Part shown: in pieces, positions 1 through 7,841 of the stretch
Position numbering within the stretch: position 1 is the first letter of the stretch
Layout of the letters: each line of letters starts with the position of its first letter
Origin: Myxococcales bacterium
Lineage (GTDB): Bacteria; Myxococcota; Polyangia; Nannocystales; Nannocystaceae
Reading direction: 5' to 3'
NCBI GenBank assembly: GCA_016793465.1
Contig: JAEUJW010000039.1
Coordinates: forward strand, 62,001 to 126,000
DNA: 64,000 nt
The notes under the pieces: model-generated
Told to the model about the DNA's origin: nothing
Databases searched by the model: none
Seen by the model: the letters and a program-made list of their open reading frames with translations, nothing else
Position numbers and translations under genes: made by a program

Positions 1-792
1 GACGCGGCGCTCGGCCAGCCAGATCAGGCGCCGCGCGGCCTCGTAGGTGTGCTCGCCCCGCCTCTCGATCATGCGGTCGCGGCGCTCTGCCAGCATGGCG
101 CGCAGGGCGTCCAGGTTCTTGCGCGCGCGGGCGGCGAGCTCGGGCGAACGGGTGCGCTCGAGCTCCTTGCCCCGCAGCGGGCCGACCAGCGCGCGTGCGC
201 GTGGCCCGGCGGCGGGATCGACGTCGGCGATGTAATCGGCGATCGCGGCGCCGCAGTGGAAGGTCATGCACACGTCGACGCCGTAGATGTGGATCCGCCG
301 CCCGGGCGGGGCGTCGCGGTTGTGCTCGCGGATCCACGTGTACAGCGCGCGCGACTCCTCGACCGCGCCGAGCCAGCCGCTGGCGAGCAGCCGGGGATCG
401 TCGAGCACGGCCGCGCGCAGCCCGGGATCCGGTGACCACCCGTGGCCGGCCCAGGCGTCGAGCGCGAGGACCATGTCGAACGGCAGCTCGACCGCCAGCG
501 CCAGCGGGCCGGGCTCGCGCGCGGCGTGCACGACGAGCGCGTGGAGCAGGCGGCGAAACTCGCGGGTGCCGTGGGTGCCCTCGCCGACGCCGATCACGGG
601 GACGTCGCGGACCATCGCCCACACCGGGGCCGCGTCCGGGACGGCGGCGCCGAGCCCCTCGAGGGGCCGGGCGCGGGCCGCCAGCTCCTTCGTGATCGCG
701 GGCTGCTGCGCGGCCCAGGCGCGCGCGTCGGCTCGCCACGGGGAGCAGGCGGCGACGAACGCCAGGGCCGCGACGAGCGTGACGAGCTGCAT
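1..792 (-). CDS. Erythromycin-esterase-family lipoprotein (partial)
   Basis: Reads leftward off the window edge, so only the first 264 residues are seen. The N-terminus is a lipoprotein signal with lipobox VAAC (Cys16). Residues 69-79 read VGEGTHGTREF, the hallmark of the erythromycin esterase family, where the Glu (71) and His (74) belong to the active site. Characterised Ere enzymes are cytoplasmic and open macrolide lactone rings; most environmental homologues have no known substrate, and a lipid-anchored form would act in the envelope. The ATG at 790-792 is the only Met directly before the signal. It is divergent from the propeller lipoprotein at 1052. Family assignment is firm; the substrate cannot be inferred. 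Confidence 0.82.
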   Translation of the reverse strand, partial: MQLVTLVAALAFVAACSPWRADARAWAAQQPAITKELAARARPLEGLGAAVPDAAPVWAMVRDVPVIGVGEGTHGTREFRRLLHALVVHAAREPGPLALAVELPFDMVLALDAWAGHGWSPDPGLRAAVLDDPRLLASGWLGAVEESRALYTWIREHNRDAPPGRRIHIYGVDVCMTFHCGAAIADYIADVDPAAGPRARALVGPLRGKELERTRSPELAARARKNLDALRAMLAERRDRMIERRGEHTYEAARRLIWLAERRV

Positions 793-1038
793 GCACGGCG
801 GTACCCGGAGCGGCGGGCCGAGCATTCCCTGATGACGGGTCGAGTCGCCGGCGGTCGGGACGGGTCACGCCGGGGTGAGAAAGAATCGGAGCGGTCGGTG
901 ACGGATCTTCGTCGACGCGGCGCGGGCCGTGCGACGCGCCGCGGAGCGAGGTTCACGGCGTGCACGAGATCGGCGCCGTGCCCGCGCGGCGGTCGTCGCG
1001 GCGGGCACGTCCGGTTGCCGCCGCTGACGTCCGGGGCC

Positions 1039-1044
1039 TATCGT
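1039..1044 (+). promoter_or_regulatory. -10 box TATCGT of the 1052 gene
   Basis: TATCGT, preceded by CC, ends 7 nt before the ATG at 1052. There is no Shine-Dalgarno sequence. It fits the leaderless pattern seen at many genes here and favours ATG 1052 over the in-frame GTG at 1043, which overlaps the box. Confidence 0.5.
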
Positions 1045-1051
1045 GGCGACG

Positions 1052-3106
1052 ATGCATGTTCTTGATCTCGATCCGCGGAGTGGTCGTCGTCGCAGTCTGT
1101 CCGGTGTCCTGACGTTCGTCGGCCTGCTCGCCGCGTGTCAGGAGGGGGCGCTCGACAGCGACGATATGGACACGACCGGCGAGCCGCCGGGCAGCTCGTC
1201 CGGGGCCGACACCACGACGGACCCCGCGGAGCCGGTCGAGCCGACGCTCTCCGGCGCGGGCGTCAGCCGCTCGATCGTGGGCCCGATCGGCCTCGACATG
1301 TGCTGCGACGTCGGCTGCAGCGGCACCCTGGTCCAGTCGCACACGGGCGACGTGGTCGTGTCGTTCAACGGCGCGCAGATCTCGACGCAGAGCGGCGGCA
1401 CGCTGCAGCTGTGGGACGCGGTCGACCTCACGCGGATCGCCCGCTTCAGCGTCGAGGACGCCCCGAAGATGGTGGGTGACCGGCTGCTGTACCGCAAGAG
1501 CGGCGTGATCCGCCTGATCGACACGGCCGACGGCGGTGAGATCGCGGCCGTCCCGCTGGGAACCGCCACCAACTACGGCCTGGCGCCCGACGCCGGCTAC
1601 CTGTGGACCGCCGGCGACGCGGGGCTGACGATCCACGAGACCGACGGCAGCGTGCGCTGGTCGGTGGCCGGGGCGTACGCGGGCGCCCGCGTGCACGACC
1701 TGCCCGACGAGCTGCACGTGTACGACGCCGACGTGGCGCCGCAGACGATCCAGCGGTTCACCGCGGCCGCCGGCGCCCTGACGACCCACGGGTTCGTCGG
1801 CGACTACCCGCGGTGGTTCGGCGACAACGGCCGCTTCTGGACCATGTTCAACCAGACCCAGACCCACCGGTTCTTCGCGGCCGACGGCACGCTGCTGTTT
1901 AGCGGCGTCGGCTATCCGTCGCTCGGCTGGGGCACGCGGTTCCTGCTCGCCGGCAAGTTCTACGACGTGTCCGCCCCGAACGTGGCGATCGGGTCGCTGG
2001 GGTTCAGCCCGGTCAACGTGATGGGCCCGATCATCGCCAGCGGCGGCGAATATTCGGGCTACGTGCAGTGGACGCGCATCGACGAGACGCCGATGAAGGT
2101 CCGCAGCATCGATCTGCCCGAGCAGAAGTACGAGCACATGTCGATCGCCATCGCCGGCGAGAAGTGGGTGGTCGGCGGCGAGGACGGCTGGTCGCTCGAG
2201 TCGAAGGGCCGCTCGATCACCCGCGGCGGGCTCGGCGGCCTCGCGGGCGCCGCGTCCGGCCGCCTGGCGTTCGCCTATGACGGCAGGATCCACGCCATGG
2301 AGCTGCTCGACGACTGCACGACCAAGCAGTACCCGCCGTTCCCCGGCGCCGGCGCCTTCCGCATGTCGGCCAACGGCGAGGTGCTCGTCGCCAGGACCAC
2401 GTACTCGAGCAGCCCGCTGCAGAGCCCGAAGCCGGGCACGCGCTTCCACCGCCTGCCGGACGGCAAGGTGGTGGCGCAGACGCAGCCGGGGCTCACGTCC
2501 GACATGATCGTCGACCACGACATCTCCGACGAGGGCACGGTGTGGTCGCGCTACTGGTTCAACACGACCCCGGCGGGCCACGCCCACTCGGCGAGCCTGC
2601 CGTTCGGCGTCAACTACACCTCGGCGGTCAGCGACGTGCTGCCCAAGGTCTCGCCCGACGGCATGCACGTGGTCGAGAGCGATGGCGTCACCACGCTGTT
2701 CGACGACTGGGTCGGCGACAAGAGCCGGATCTACGTCAACGACCTCATGAACGAGGACCCGATCGCGGAGTTCGACGGCATCGCCCACGGCTTCATCGAC
2801 GACGAGCACATCCTCGTCGGCGTGTACGTCGACCCGGACGACACGTTCGCCGGCATGCGCATCGTCGGGCTCGACGGCCTCGACGTCCAGGACGTGCCGC
2901 TGCCCGACCTCCGCCGCTTCCTCCGCCTCGGCACCGGCGAGATCCTGGCCCACGTGCCGTGGCCGGTGAGCAAGTCGATCATCTACGACCCGTGGACCGG
3001 CGCCGAGCTGTGGGTCTCGCCGGACGGCGCGCCGGCCGAGCTCGCCGGCGACGACTTCCTGCTGTTCAACCTCGGCGACCGCATCGAGGTGCTGCGCTGG
3101 CGCTGA
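1052..3106 (+). CDS. Beta-propeller-like surface lipoprotein
   Basis: A 684-residue protein with lipobox LLAAC (Cys29), a short acidic Ser/Thr-rich stalk (about 30-65), then about 600 residues of strand-rich sequence with recurring DG, W and GE patterns resembling WD40/PQQ-type propeller blades. A Cys cluster (MCCDVGCSG) starts the globular part. No catalytic motif is visible, so it is probably an exported binding or scaffold protein held on the outer membrane. An in-frame GTG at 1043 is the alternative start. Its stop is 22 nt from the stop of the convergent lipoprotein gene. Function unknown. Confidence 0.75.
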   Translation: MHVLDLDPRSGRRRSLSGVLTFVGLLAACQEGALDSDDMDTTGEPPGSSSGADTTTDPAEPVEPTLSGAGVSRSIVGPIGLDMCCDVGCSGTLVQSHTGDVVVSFNGAQISTQSGGTLQLWDAVDLTRIARFSVEDAPKMVGDRLLYRKSGVIRLIDTADGGEIAAVPLGTATNYGLAPDAGYLWTAGDAGLTIHETDGSVRWSVAGAYAGARVHDLPDELHVYDADVAPQTIQRFTAAAGALTTHGFVGDYPRWFGDNGRFWTMFNQTQTHRFFAADGTLLFSGVGYPSLGWGTRFLLAGKFYDVSAPNVAIGSLGFSPVNVMGPIIASGGEYSGYVQWTRIDETPMKVRSIDLPEQKYEHMSIAIAGEKWVVGGEDGWSLESKGRSITRGGLGGLAGAASGRLAFAYDGRIHAMELLDDCTTKQYPPFPGAGAFRMSANGEVLVARTTYSSSPLQSPKPGTRFHRLPDGKVVAQTQPGLTSDMIVDHDISDEGTVWSRYWFNTTPAGHAHSASLPFGVNYTSAVSDVLPKVSPDGMHVVESDGVTTLFDDWVGDKSRIYVNDLMNEDPIAEFDGIAHGFIDDEHILVGVYVDPDDTFAGMRIVGLDGLDVQDVPLPDLRRFLRLGTGEILAHVPWPVSKSIIYDPWTGAELWVSPDGAPAELAGDDFLLFNLGDRIEVLRWR

Positions 3107-3128
3107 GCGGCCCGTCTTCCGGGCGCGC

Positions 3129-3995
3129 TCAGTCGAGGGTGAAGGAGATGCCCTCGTAGCAGCCGGCGAAGCTGGTCAGCTGCAGGCCGGTGAGGCCCTC
3201 GGCCGCGGCGACGTTGCCGGGGGTGTCGCAGCCGCCGTCGTTCATCGGCCAGAAGTAGCCGCAGGCGACCCAGAACGGGTCGCCGAAGTCGCCGCTGATG
3301 TCGCTGACCATGGCCGCGCCCTGGCCCTGCACGGTGTGCATGTTGTAGCCGTCGAGGATGACGTGCTCGAGCTGGACGCCGGGGGCGACGTCGAGGGTGA
3401 AGGCGACGGGCTCGTAGGACGAGAGGAACAGGGTCAGGGGGACGCCGGTGCGCGTGAGCGAGATCGTCGCGGCGCCGGCGGTGGCCTGGTACATGGCGAC
3501 GATGTGCAGCTCCTCGACCTGCGGCGTCGGCTCGACGAACGTGGTGAGCTCGCCCTGTCCGGCGTTGCAGCTGCCGTCGGGGACGGGCGGGACGACCACC
3601 TCGGATCCGGTCGAGCTCTCGGACGACGAGCCGTCGGAGGACGAGCCGTCGGAGGTCGAGGAGGAGGATGTGTCGGCGCCGGTGGTGTCGGCGCTCGTCG
3701 TGCCGGTGGTGGCGTCGCTCGTCGACGCGGCGGCGGTGGTGGCGTCGCCGCTCGAGCTGTCGCCGAGGCCCTGGGTCGTGCCGCTCGTGGCGGTCGCGGC
3801 GGCGGTGGTGCCGGTGGCGGAGTCGCTGGCCGACGAGGTCGCGCTGCTCGAGGACGACGCGTCGCCGGTGGTGGGCTGCGTGCCGGTGGTCGAGGTCCCG
3901 CCGGTGCCGGTGGTCGAGGAGCCGGAGGCGGTGCCGACGGTCTCGTCGCCGCAGGCGGCGAGCAGGAGCGCGAAGGAGAGGGCGAGGCGTCGCAT
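3129..3995 (-). CDS. Ser/Thr-rich stalk lipoprotein, unknown function
   Basis: A 288-residue protein with lipobox LLAAC (Cys15). Residues 16 to about 150 are almost pure Ser, Thr, Ala, Gly and Asp, a flexible stalk. The C-terminal part (about 155-288) is globular, with Cys residues in GSCNAG, VACGYFWP, GGCDTPG and FAGCYEG that could form disulfides outside the cytoplasm. The start is the ATG whose complement is at 3993-3995, 6 nt from a TACCGT box. The DNA of the stalk contains short direct repeats (near 3626-3660). One of about a dozen stalked lipoproteins in the window; no domain recognised. Confidence 0.72.
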   Translation of the reverse strand: MRRLALSFALLLAACGDETVGTASGSSTTGTGGTSTTGTQPTTGDASSSSSATSSASDSATGTTAAATATSGTTQGLGDSSSGDATTAAASTSDATTGTTSADTTGADTSSSSTSDGSSSDGSSSESSTGSEVVVPPVPDGSCNAGQGELTTFVEPTPQVEELHIVAMYQATAGAATISLTRTGVPLTLFLSSYEPVAFTLDVAPGVQLEHVILDGYNMHTVQGQGAAMVSDISGDFGDPFWVACGYFWPMNDGGCDTPGNVAAAEGLTGLQLTSFAGCYEGISFTLD

Positions 3996-4001
3996 CGGCG
4001 G

Positions 4002-4007
4002 ACGGTA
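4002..4007 (-). promoter_or_regulatory. -10 box TACCGT, leaderless, for the 3995 gene
   Basis: On the minus strand GTTACCGT is followed by 6 nt and then the ATG. No ribosome-binding site could fit between a start point 6-7 nt downstream of the box and the start codon. Confidence 0.5.
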
Positions 4008-4216
4008 ACACGGCGCCGTGGGTCGGCCGCAAAACTGCGCCGCGGCGGGTGAGCACGACGATGCACACGCCGACGCGGCGAGGCGGCCAGCCGCGGGCGC
4101 GCGGCGAGCCGTATCCGCGGCCGGACGGCGCCGACGGCGAAACCTGACCGTTCGGCAGCGTCGCCGCCGGCCGTGCACCCTGGCGCGGCGGCTTGTGGCA
4201 TAAGTGAGGGTGAGCG

Positions 4217-5551
4217 ATGCGCGGCTCCTGGCTCATCCGTACCATCGATCGGTCGATCCCGGCGGCGCTGCACCTCGAGCCCGAGGCGCAGCTGCGCAGC
4301 CGCGTGCTCGTCGCCTCCTGCGCGACGATCGTCGGCTTCGCCTTCGCGGGGCTGCTGGTCCGGCTGGCCACCGCGCCGTTCGATCGCGGGGCGGTGGTCG
4401 GCTTCGTGGTCCTGGTCTGCATCGCCGGGCTGCCGTACGTCCAGTGGGCCACGCGCTCGTACCGCGTCGCCGGCGTGCTGCTGGTCGGCATCGTCATGGT
4501 CGCCCTGCCGAGCTTCCACCTGCTGCTGTGGATGTTCCCGGCGCCGGCGCTGACGCTGTTCCCGATGCTCACGCTGATGGGCTCGTTCCTCGTCGGCGCG
4601 CGCGTCGGGCTGCTGCTGGCGGCGCTCGGCTCGCTCATCATCGTCGGCCTGCGCCTCGGGCTGCCGCCGCCGGACCTCGGCCAGCTCGGCGGGCTGTCGT
4701 GGACGTTCGCCGCGCTCGGCTCGGCGATGTGCATGATCTCCGCGATGGTCGCGATCGCCTACGAGTCGGCGCGCGCGCGCAGCCAGGCCCGCCTGCAGGC
4801 GGCGGTCATCGCGTTCGAACAGGCGCACGCGCGGGCCGAGGCCGAGAGCCACAGCAAGACCGAGTTCCTGCGCAACGTCAGCCACGAGCTGCGCACCCCG
4901 CTCAACGCGATCCTCGGCTACGGCGAGCTCGTGCGCGAGGCCCTCGCCGACGAGGGCAACCACCGCCACGCCGAGGACATCGACAGCATCCGCGACGCCA
5001 GCGAGCAGCTGCTGGCGCTGATCAACGACCTGCTCGACATCTCGCGCATCGAGGCCGGCGTCATCGACCTCGAGTTCAAGGCGGTCGCGCCGCACGAGCT
5101 GCTGCGCCGCGTGGTCGCCACGGCGCTCCCGCTGGCCGCCGCCAACGGCGACGCGCTGACCCTCGAGGCCGCGCCGGGGCTGCCGACGGTCATCACCGAC
5201 GCGCAGCGGCTGCACCAGATCGTGCTCAACCTCGTCGGCAACGCCTGCAAGTTCACGCGGGGCGGGACGATCGTGGTCGCCGCGACGACCGAGGACGAGG
5301 CGCTGGTGATCCGCGTGCGCGACGACGGCGTCGGCATGACGCCCGCCGAGTGCGCGCGGCTGTTCGAGCCGTTCGTGCAGGTCCACGCGTCGCCGGCGGT
5401 CCGCCGCCAGGGCAGCGGCCTCGGCCTCGCGCTCAGCCGCCGGCTGGTCGAGCAGCTCGGCGGCGGCATCGCGGTGCGCAGCGAGCCCGGCAAGGGCAGC
5501 GAGTTCACGGTCCGCCTGCCGCTGCGCCGCGCCGCCCTGCCCGCGGTCTGA
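4217..5551 (+). CDS. Membrane sensor histidine kinase
   Basis: A 444-residue protein. Residues about 30-180 hold five or six hydrophobic membrane segments with no recognisable periplasmic domain, followed by a short coiled linker. The HisKA box NVSHELRTPLNA places the phospho-acceptor at His223; the ATPase domain shows the N box (NLVGNACKF), G1 (DDGVGMT) and G2 (GSGLGLALS). It would autophosphorylate and pass phosphate to a response regulator, but none is encoded nearby, so it is an orphan kinase. The start ATG is preceded by GAGGG at 4206-4210. Signal unknown. Confidence 0.93.
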   Translation: MRGSWLIRTIDRSIPAALHLEPEAQLRSRVLVASCATIVGFAFAGLLVRLATAPFDRGAVVGFVVLVCIAGLPYVQWATRSYRVAGVLLVGIVMVALPSFHLLLWMFPAPALTLFPMLTLMGSFLVGARVGLLLAALGSLIIVGLRLGLPPPDLGQLGGLSWTFAALGSAMCMISAMVAIAYESARARSQARLQAAVIAFEQAHARAEAESHSKTEFLRNVSHELRTPLNAILGYGELVREALADEGNHRHAEDIDSIRDASEQLLALINDLLDISRIEAGVIDLEFKAVAPHELLRRVVATALPLAAANGDALTLEAAPGLPTVITDAQRLHQIVLNLVGNACKFTRGGTIVVAATTEDEALVIRVRDDGVGMTPAECARLFEPFVQVHASPAVRRQGSGLGLALSRRLVEQLGGGIAVRSEPGKGSEFTVRLPLRRAALPAV

Positions 5552-5611
5552 GCCCCGGCGGGCGGCGCCCGGGCGGGCGTCCGGGTCGCGTGGGTGCGCC
5601 CGGGATCGTGG

Positions 5612-5617
5612 TAGCGT
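5612..5617 (+). promoter_or_regulatory. -10 box TAGCGT, leaderless, for the YciI gene
   Basis: GGTAGCGT is followed by exactly 6 nt (gcgggc) and the ATG at 5624. No Shine-Dalgarno is possible in that space. One of the clearest examples of the leaderless pattern in the window. Confidence 0.55.
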
Positions 5618-5623
5618 GCGGGC

Positions 5624-5920
5624 ATGTTCTTCGTGCTGCGCTACGAACTGGTCGACGACTACGTGGTCCGCCGCGCGCCGCTGCGGCCCGAGCACCTGGC
5701 GCTGGCGCGGGCGGCCGCCGAGCGCGGGGAGCTGCGCCTCGGCGGGGCGCTCGACGAGCCGGTCGACGAGGCGCTGCTGGTGTTCGCGGGCGAGGACCGC
5801 GGCGTCGCCGAGGCGTTCGTGGCGGCGGACCCGTACGTGCGCGCGGGGCTGGTGAAGCGCTGGACGGTGCGGCCCTGGCGGGTCGTCGTCGGGGCCGACG
5901 CGCCCGACGCTCAGCCCTGA
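5624..5920 (+). CDS. YciI-like protein
   Basis: A 98-residue protein. It shows the YciI/YCII layout of a small ferredoxin-like fold: FFVLRYELVDDY at the N-terminus, RPEHLALARAAAERGEL and LGGALDEP in the middle, and FVAADPYVRAGLVKRWTVRPW near the end. The family has a conserved His/Asp pair; here His (in RPEH) and Asp (in ADPY) are present. Biochemical roles of YciI proteins are mostly unknown. It stands alone between the histidine kinase and the convergent STAS gene. Confidence 0.85.
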   Translation: MFFVLRYELVDDYVVRRAPLRPEHLALARAAAERGELRLGGALDEPVDEALLVFAGEDRGVAEAFVAADPYVRAGLVKRWTVRPWRVVVGADAPDAQP

Positions 5921-5966
5921 GGCCGCGTCCGGGCGCGCGCTGTTCGTCCCGTTTCTTCGTTCGTGG

Positions 5967-7841
5967 TCAGCGGCGGCGGGCGAGGGCGAGGGCGGCTTGC
6001 AGGGTGCCGACGGCGTGGACGCCGTCGAGGTCGAGGTCGCTGGCGGCGAGCGACCAGGCGACGTCGGGGCGGAGGCCGCTGAAGAGGGTGAGCACGCCGC
6101 GCAGGCGCAGGCCGCGGGCGGCGGCGAGCAGCACGGCGGTGCCGGCGGCGTCGAGGGAGGGCACGCCGGTGAGGTCGAGGATGGTGGTCTTGACGCCGGC
6201 GCGGCTGCCTTGCTCGAGCAGCGCGGCGAGCAGCGGTTCGCCGCGCTCGGGGTCGATGCTGCCGACCAGGGGGACCACGAGGATGTCGTCGGTGAGGGGG
6301 ATGACGGGGGCCTGGCGCTCGGCGAGGGCGGCGGCCTGGGCCGCGAGCATGGCGGCGTGCATGCGGTCGCGCTCGCGGGCGAGGTGGATCCGGCGGGTGA
6401 TGTCCTGGAACAGCAGGATGCAGCCGTTGACCGCGCCGTCGTCGTCGCGGGTGGGGATGGCGGTGCAGTGGGCGACGATGCGGCGGCCGTCGCGGTGCTC
6501 GATCTCGAGTTCGTTGGCCCGGATCTCGCCCGAGCGCATGGCGAGGATCGACACGCGCTCGTGGCGTTCGATCTTGCGGTCGGTGCCGAGGTGGAACGTG
6601 CGGATGTCGGAGTCGGTGACGCTGCGGTGCTTGCCCTCGTCGAGGTCGTGGAGCGCGAGGCCGGCGCGGTTGATGCGCAGGCGCGTGCCGTCGAGGCCGT
6701 AGACGGTGACGCCGAGCGGCAGGTGGTCGAGCAGGGCCTCGAGGGTCTGCTCCTGGGTGCGGTTGTCGTGCACGGCCTGGTGGGTGCGCTCGAACAGCAG
6801 GCGGTTGTCGAGCACGGCGGAGGCCTGGCGGGCCAGGCCGCGGAACAGCCGGCGCTCGCCGTCGCTGAAGCGGTGGGGCTCGTGCCAGGCCAGGTGGATG
6901 TAGCCGAGCACGCGGGCCTGCCAGCGCAGCGGCAGCAGCAGCAGCGAGCGCGCGCCGGGCGGCGAGGGGAAGGCGCGCTCGAGGCTGGGGGCGCGCGGGT
7001 CGGCGAGGTCGTCGAGGGTCGCGGGGGCGTCGGGGTCGGCGCGCCAGCCGTCGAACTGCGGCAGCTCGCCGGCGCGGCCGAGCGCGAGGCGGTCGGGCGC
7101 GGGGTGCTGGGCGGCGACGCGGACGGTCGGCGGGTCGCCGCGCTCGACGAGCAGCAGGGTGCCGCCGGATGCGCCGGCGCTGAGCGCCAGCTCGGTGACG
7201 ACGGCGAGGATGTCGGCGGGGGTGGCGGCCTCGTTGATGCGGGCGGACACGCGGTAGAGCGCGCGGGCCTCGGCGAGCGCGGCCTCGAAGGCGATGCTGC
7301 TGCGGTGGCCGGCGACCACGGCGGCGGCGACGTGCTGCACGGCGCGGTAGACCAGCAGCTCCTCGGCGCTCGGGGTGTGGGGGTCGGTCCAGTGCAGGAC
7401 CACGAGGCCCTGCCAGCCGGCGGGGTGGCTGCTGTACAGCGGCAGGGCCACGAGGCCGCGGCAGGGGGCGATCAGCGCGCGGATGTGATCGTCGCAGCGC
7501 GGGTCGTAGGCGACGTCCTCGACGACGAGCACGTCGTACGGGGCCGCGATCCACTGGCGCGAGATCGCGGTGTCGGAGGCGCGGGCGCGGCGGGTCAGGA
7601 ACGGGTGGTCGAGCACGAGGCGGCCGCCCTGCCACACCGCCAGCGGCTGCATGACCTCGGGCTGGCCGCGCGCGTCGAGGTGGAGGTAGCGCAGGTCGAT
7701 GTCGTGCGGGGCGTACGGCGCGACGATCGCGGCGATCGAGGTCACGACCTCGTGCACGTCGCGGGCGTGGCTGAGGCGCAGGTGGGCGGCGGCCAGGCGC
7801 GCGCTCAGCGGGTCGACGGGCGGCGAGGCGGCCGCGGTCAC
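5967..7841 (-). CDS. GAF-GAF-PAS-STAS sensor protein (second of tandem pair)
   Basis: A 624-residue soluble protein: two GAF-like regions (about 20-180 and 185-340), a PAS-like region (about 360-470, with NRLLFERTHQ before it), a short helix, and a C-terminal STAS domain (about 500-620) with ILDLTGVPSLD and SGLRPDVAWSL. STAS domains of RsbR type act as anti-anti-sigma or stressosome subunits regulated by Ser/Thr phosphorylation; Thr in DLTG and Ser in AWSL lie where RsbR phosphorylation sites are usually found. The GTG start (7839-7841) overlaps the upstream stop as GTGA, so it is translationally coupled to its paralogue. No cognate kinase or sigma factor adjoins it. Confidence 0.85.
   Translation of the reverse strand: MTAAASPPVDPLSARLAAAHLRLSHARDVHEVVTSIAAIVAPYAPHDIDLRYLHLDARGQPEVMQPLAVWQGGRLVLDHPFLTRRARASDTAISRQWIAAPYDVLVVEDVAYDPRCDDHIRALIAPCRGLVALPLYSSHPAGWQGLVVLHWTDPHTPSAEELLVYRAVQHVAAAVVAGHRSSIAFEAALAEARALYRVSARINEAATPADILAVVTELALSAGASGGTLLLVERGDPPTVRVAAQHPAPDRLALGRAGELPQFDGWRADPDAPATLDDLADPRAPSLERAFPSPPGARSLLLLPLRWQARVLGYIHLAWHEPHRFSDGERRLFRGLARQASAVLDNRLLFERTHQAVHDNRTQEQTLEALLDHLPLGVTVYGLDGTRLRINRAGLALHDLDEGKHRSVTDSDIRTFHLGTDRKIERHERVSILAMRSGEIRANELEIEHRDGRRIVAHCTAIPTRDDDGAVNGCILLFQDITRRIHLARERDRMHAAMLAAQAAALAERQAPVIPLTDDILVVPLVGSIDPERGEPLLAALLEQGSRAGVKTTILDLTGVPSLDAAGTAVLLAAARGLRLRGVLTLFSGLRPDVAWSLAASDLDLDGVHAVGTLQAALALARRR

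Noticed and set aside
1094..1106. CTGTCCGGTGTCC near the first lipoprotein signal as a palindrome copy
   Set aside because: Only the left arm matches; the right arm is absent.
3110..3124. GCCCG-TCTTC-CGGGC hairpin between convergent lipoprotein genes as terminator
   Set aside because: Only a 5-bp stem with no T-run; such stems are common by chance in this DNA.
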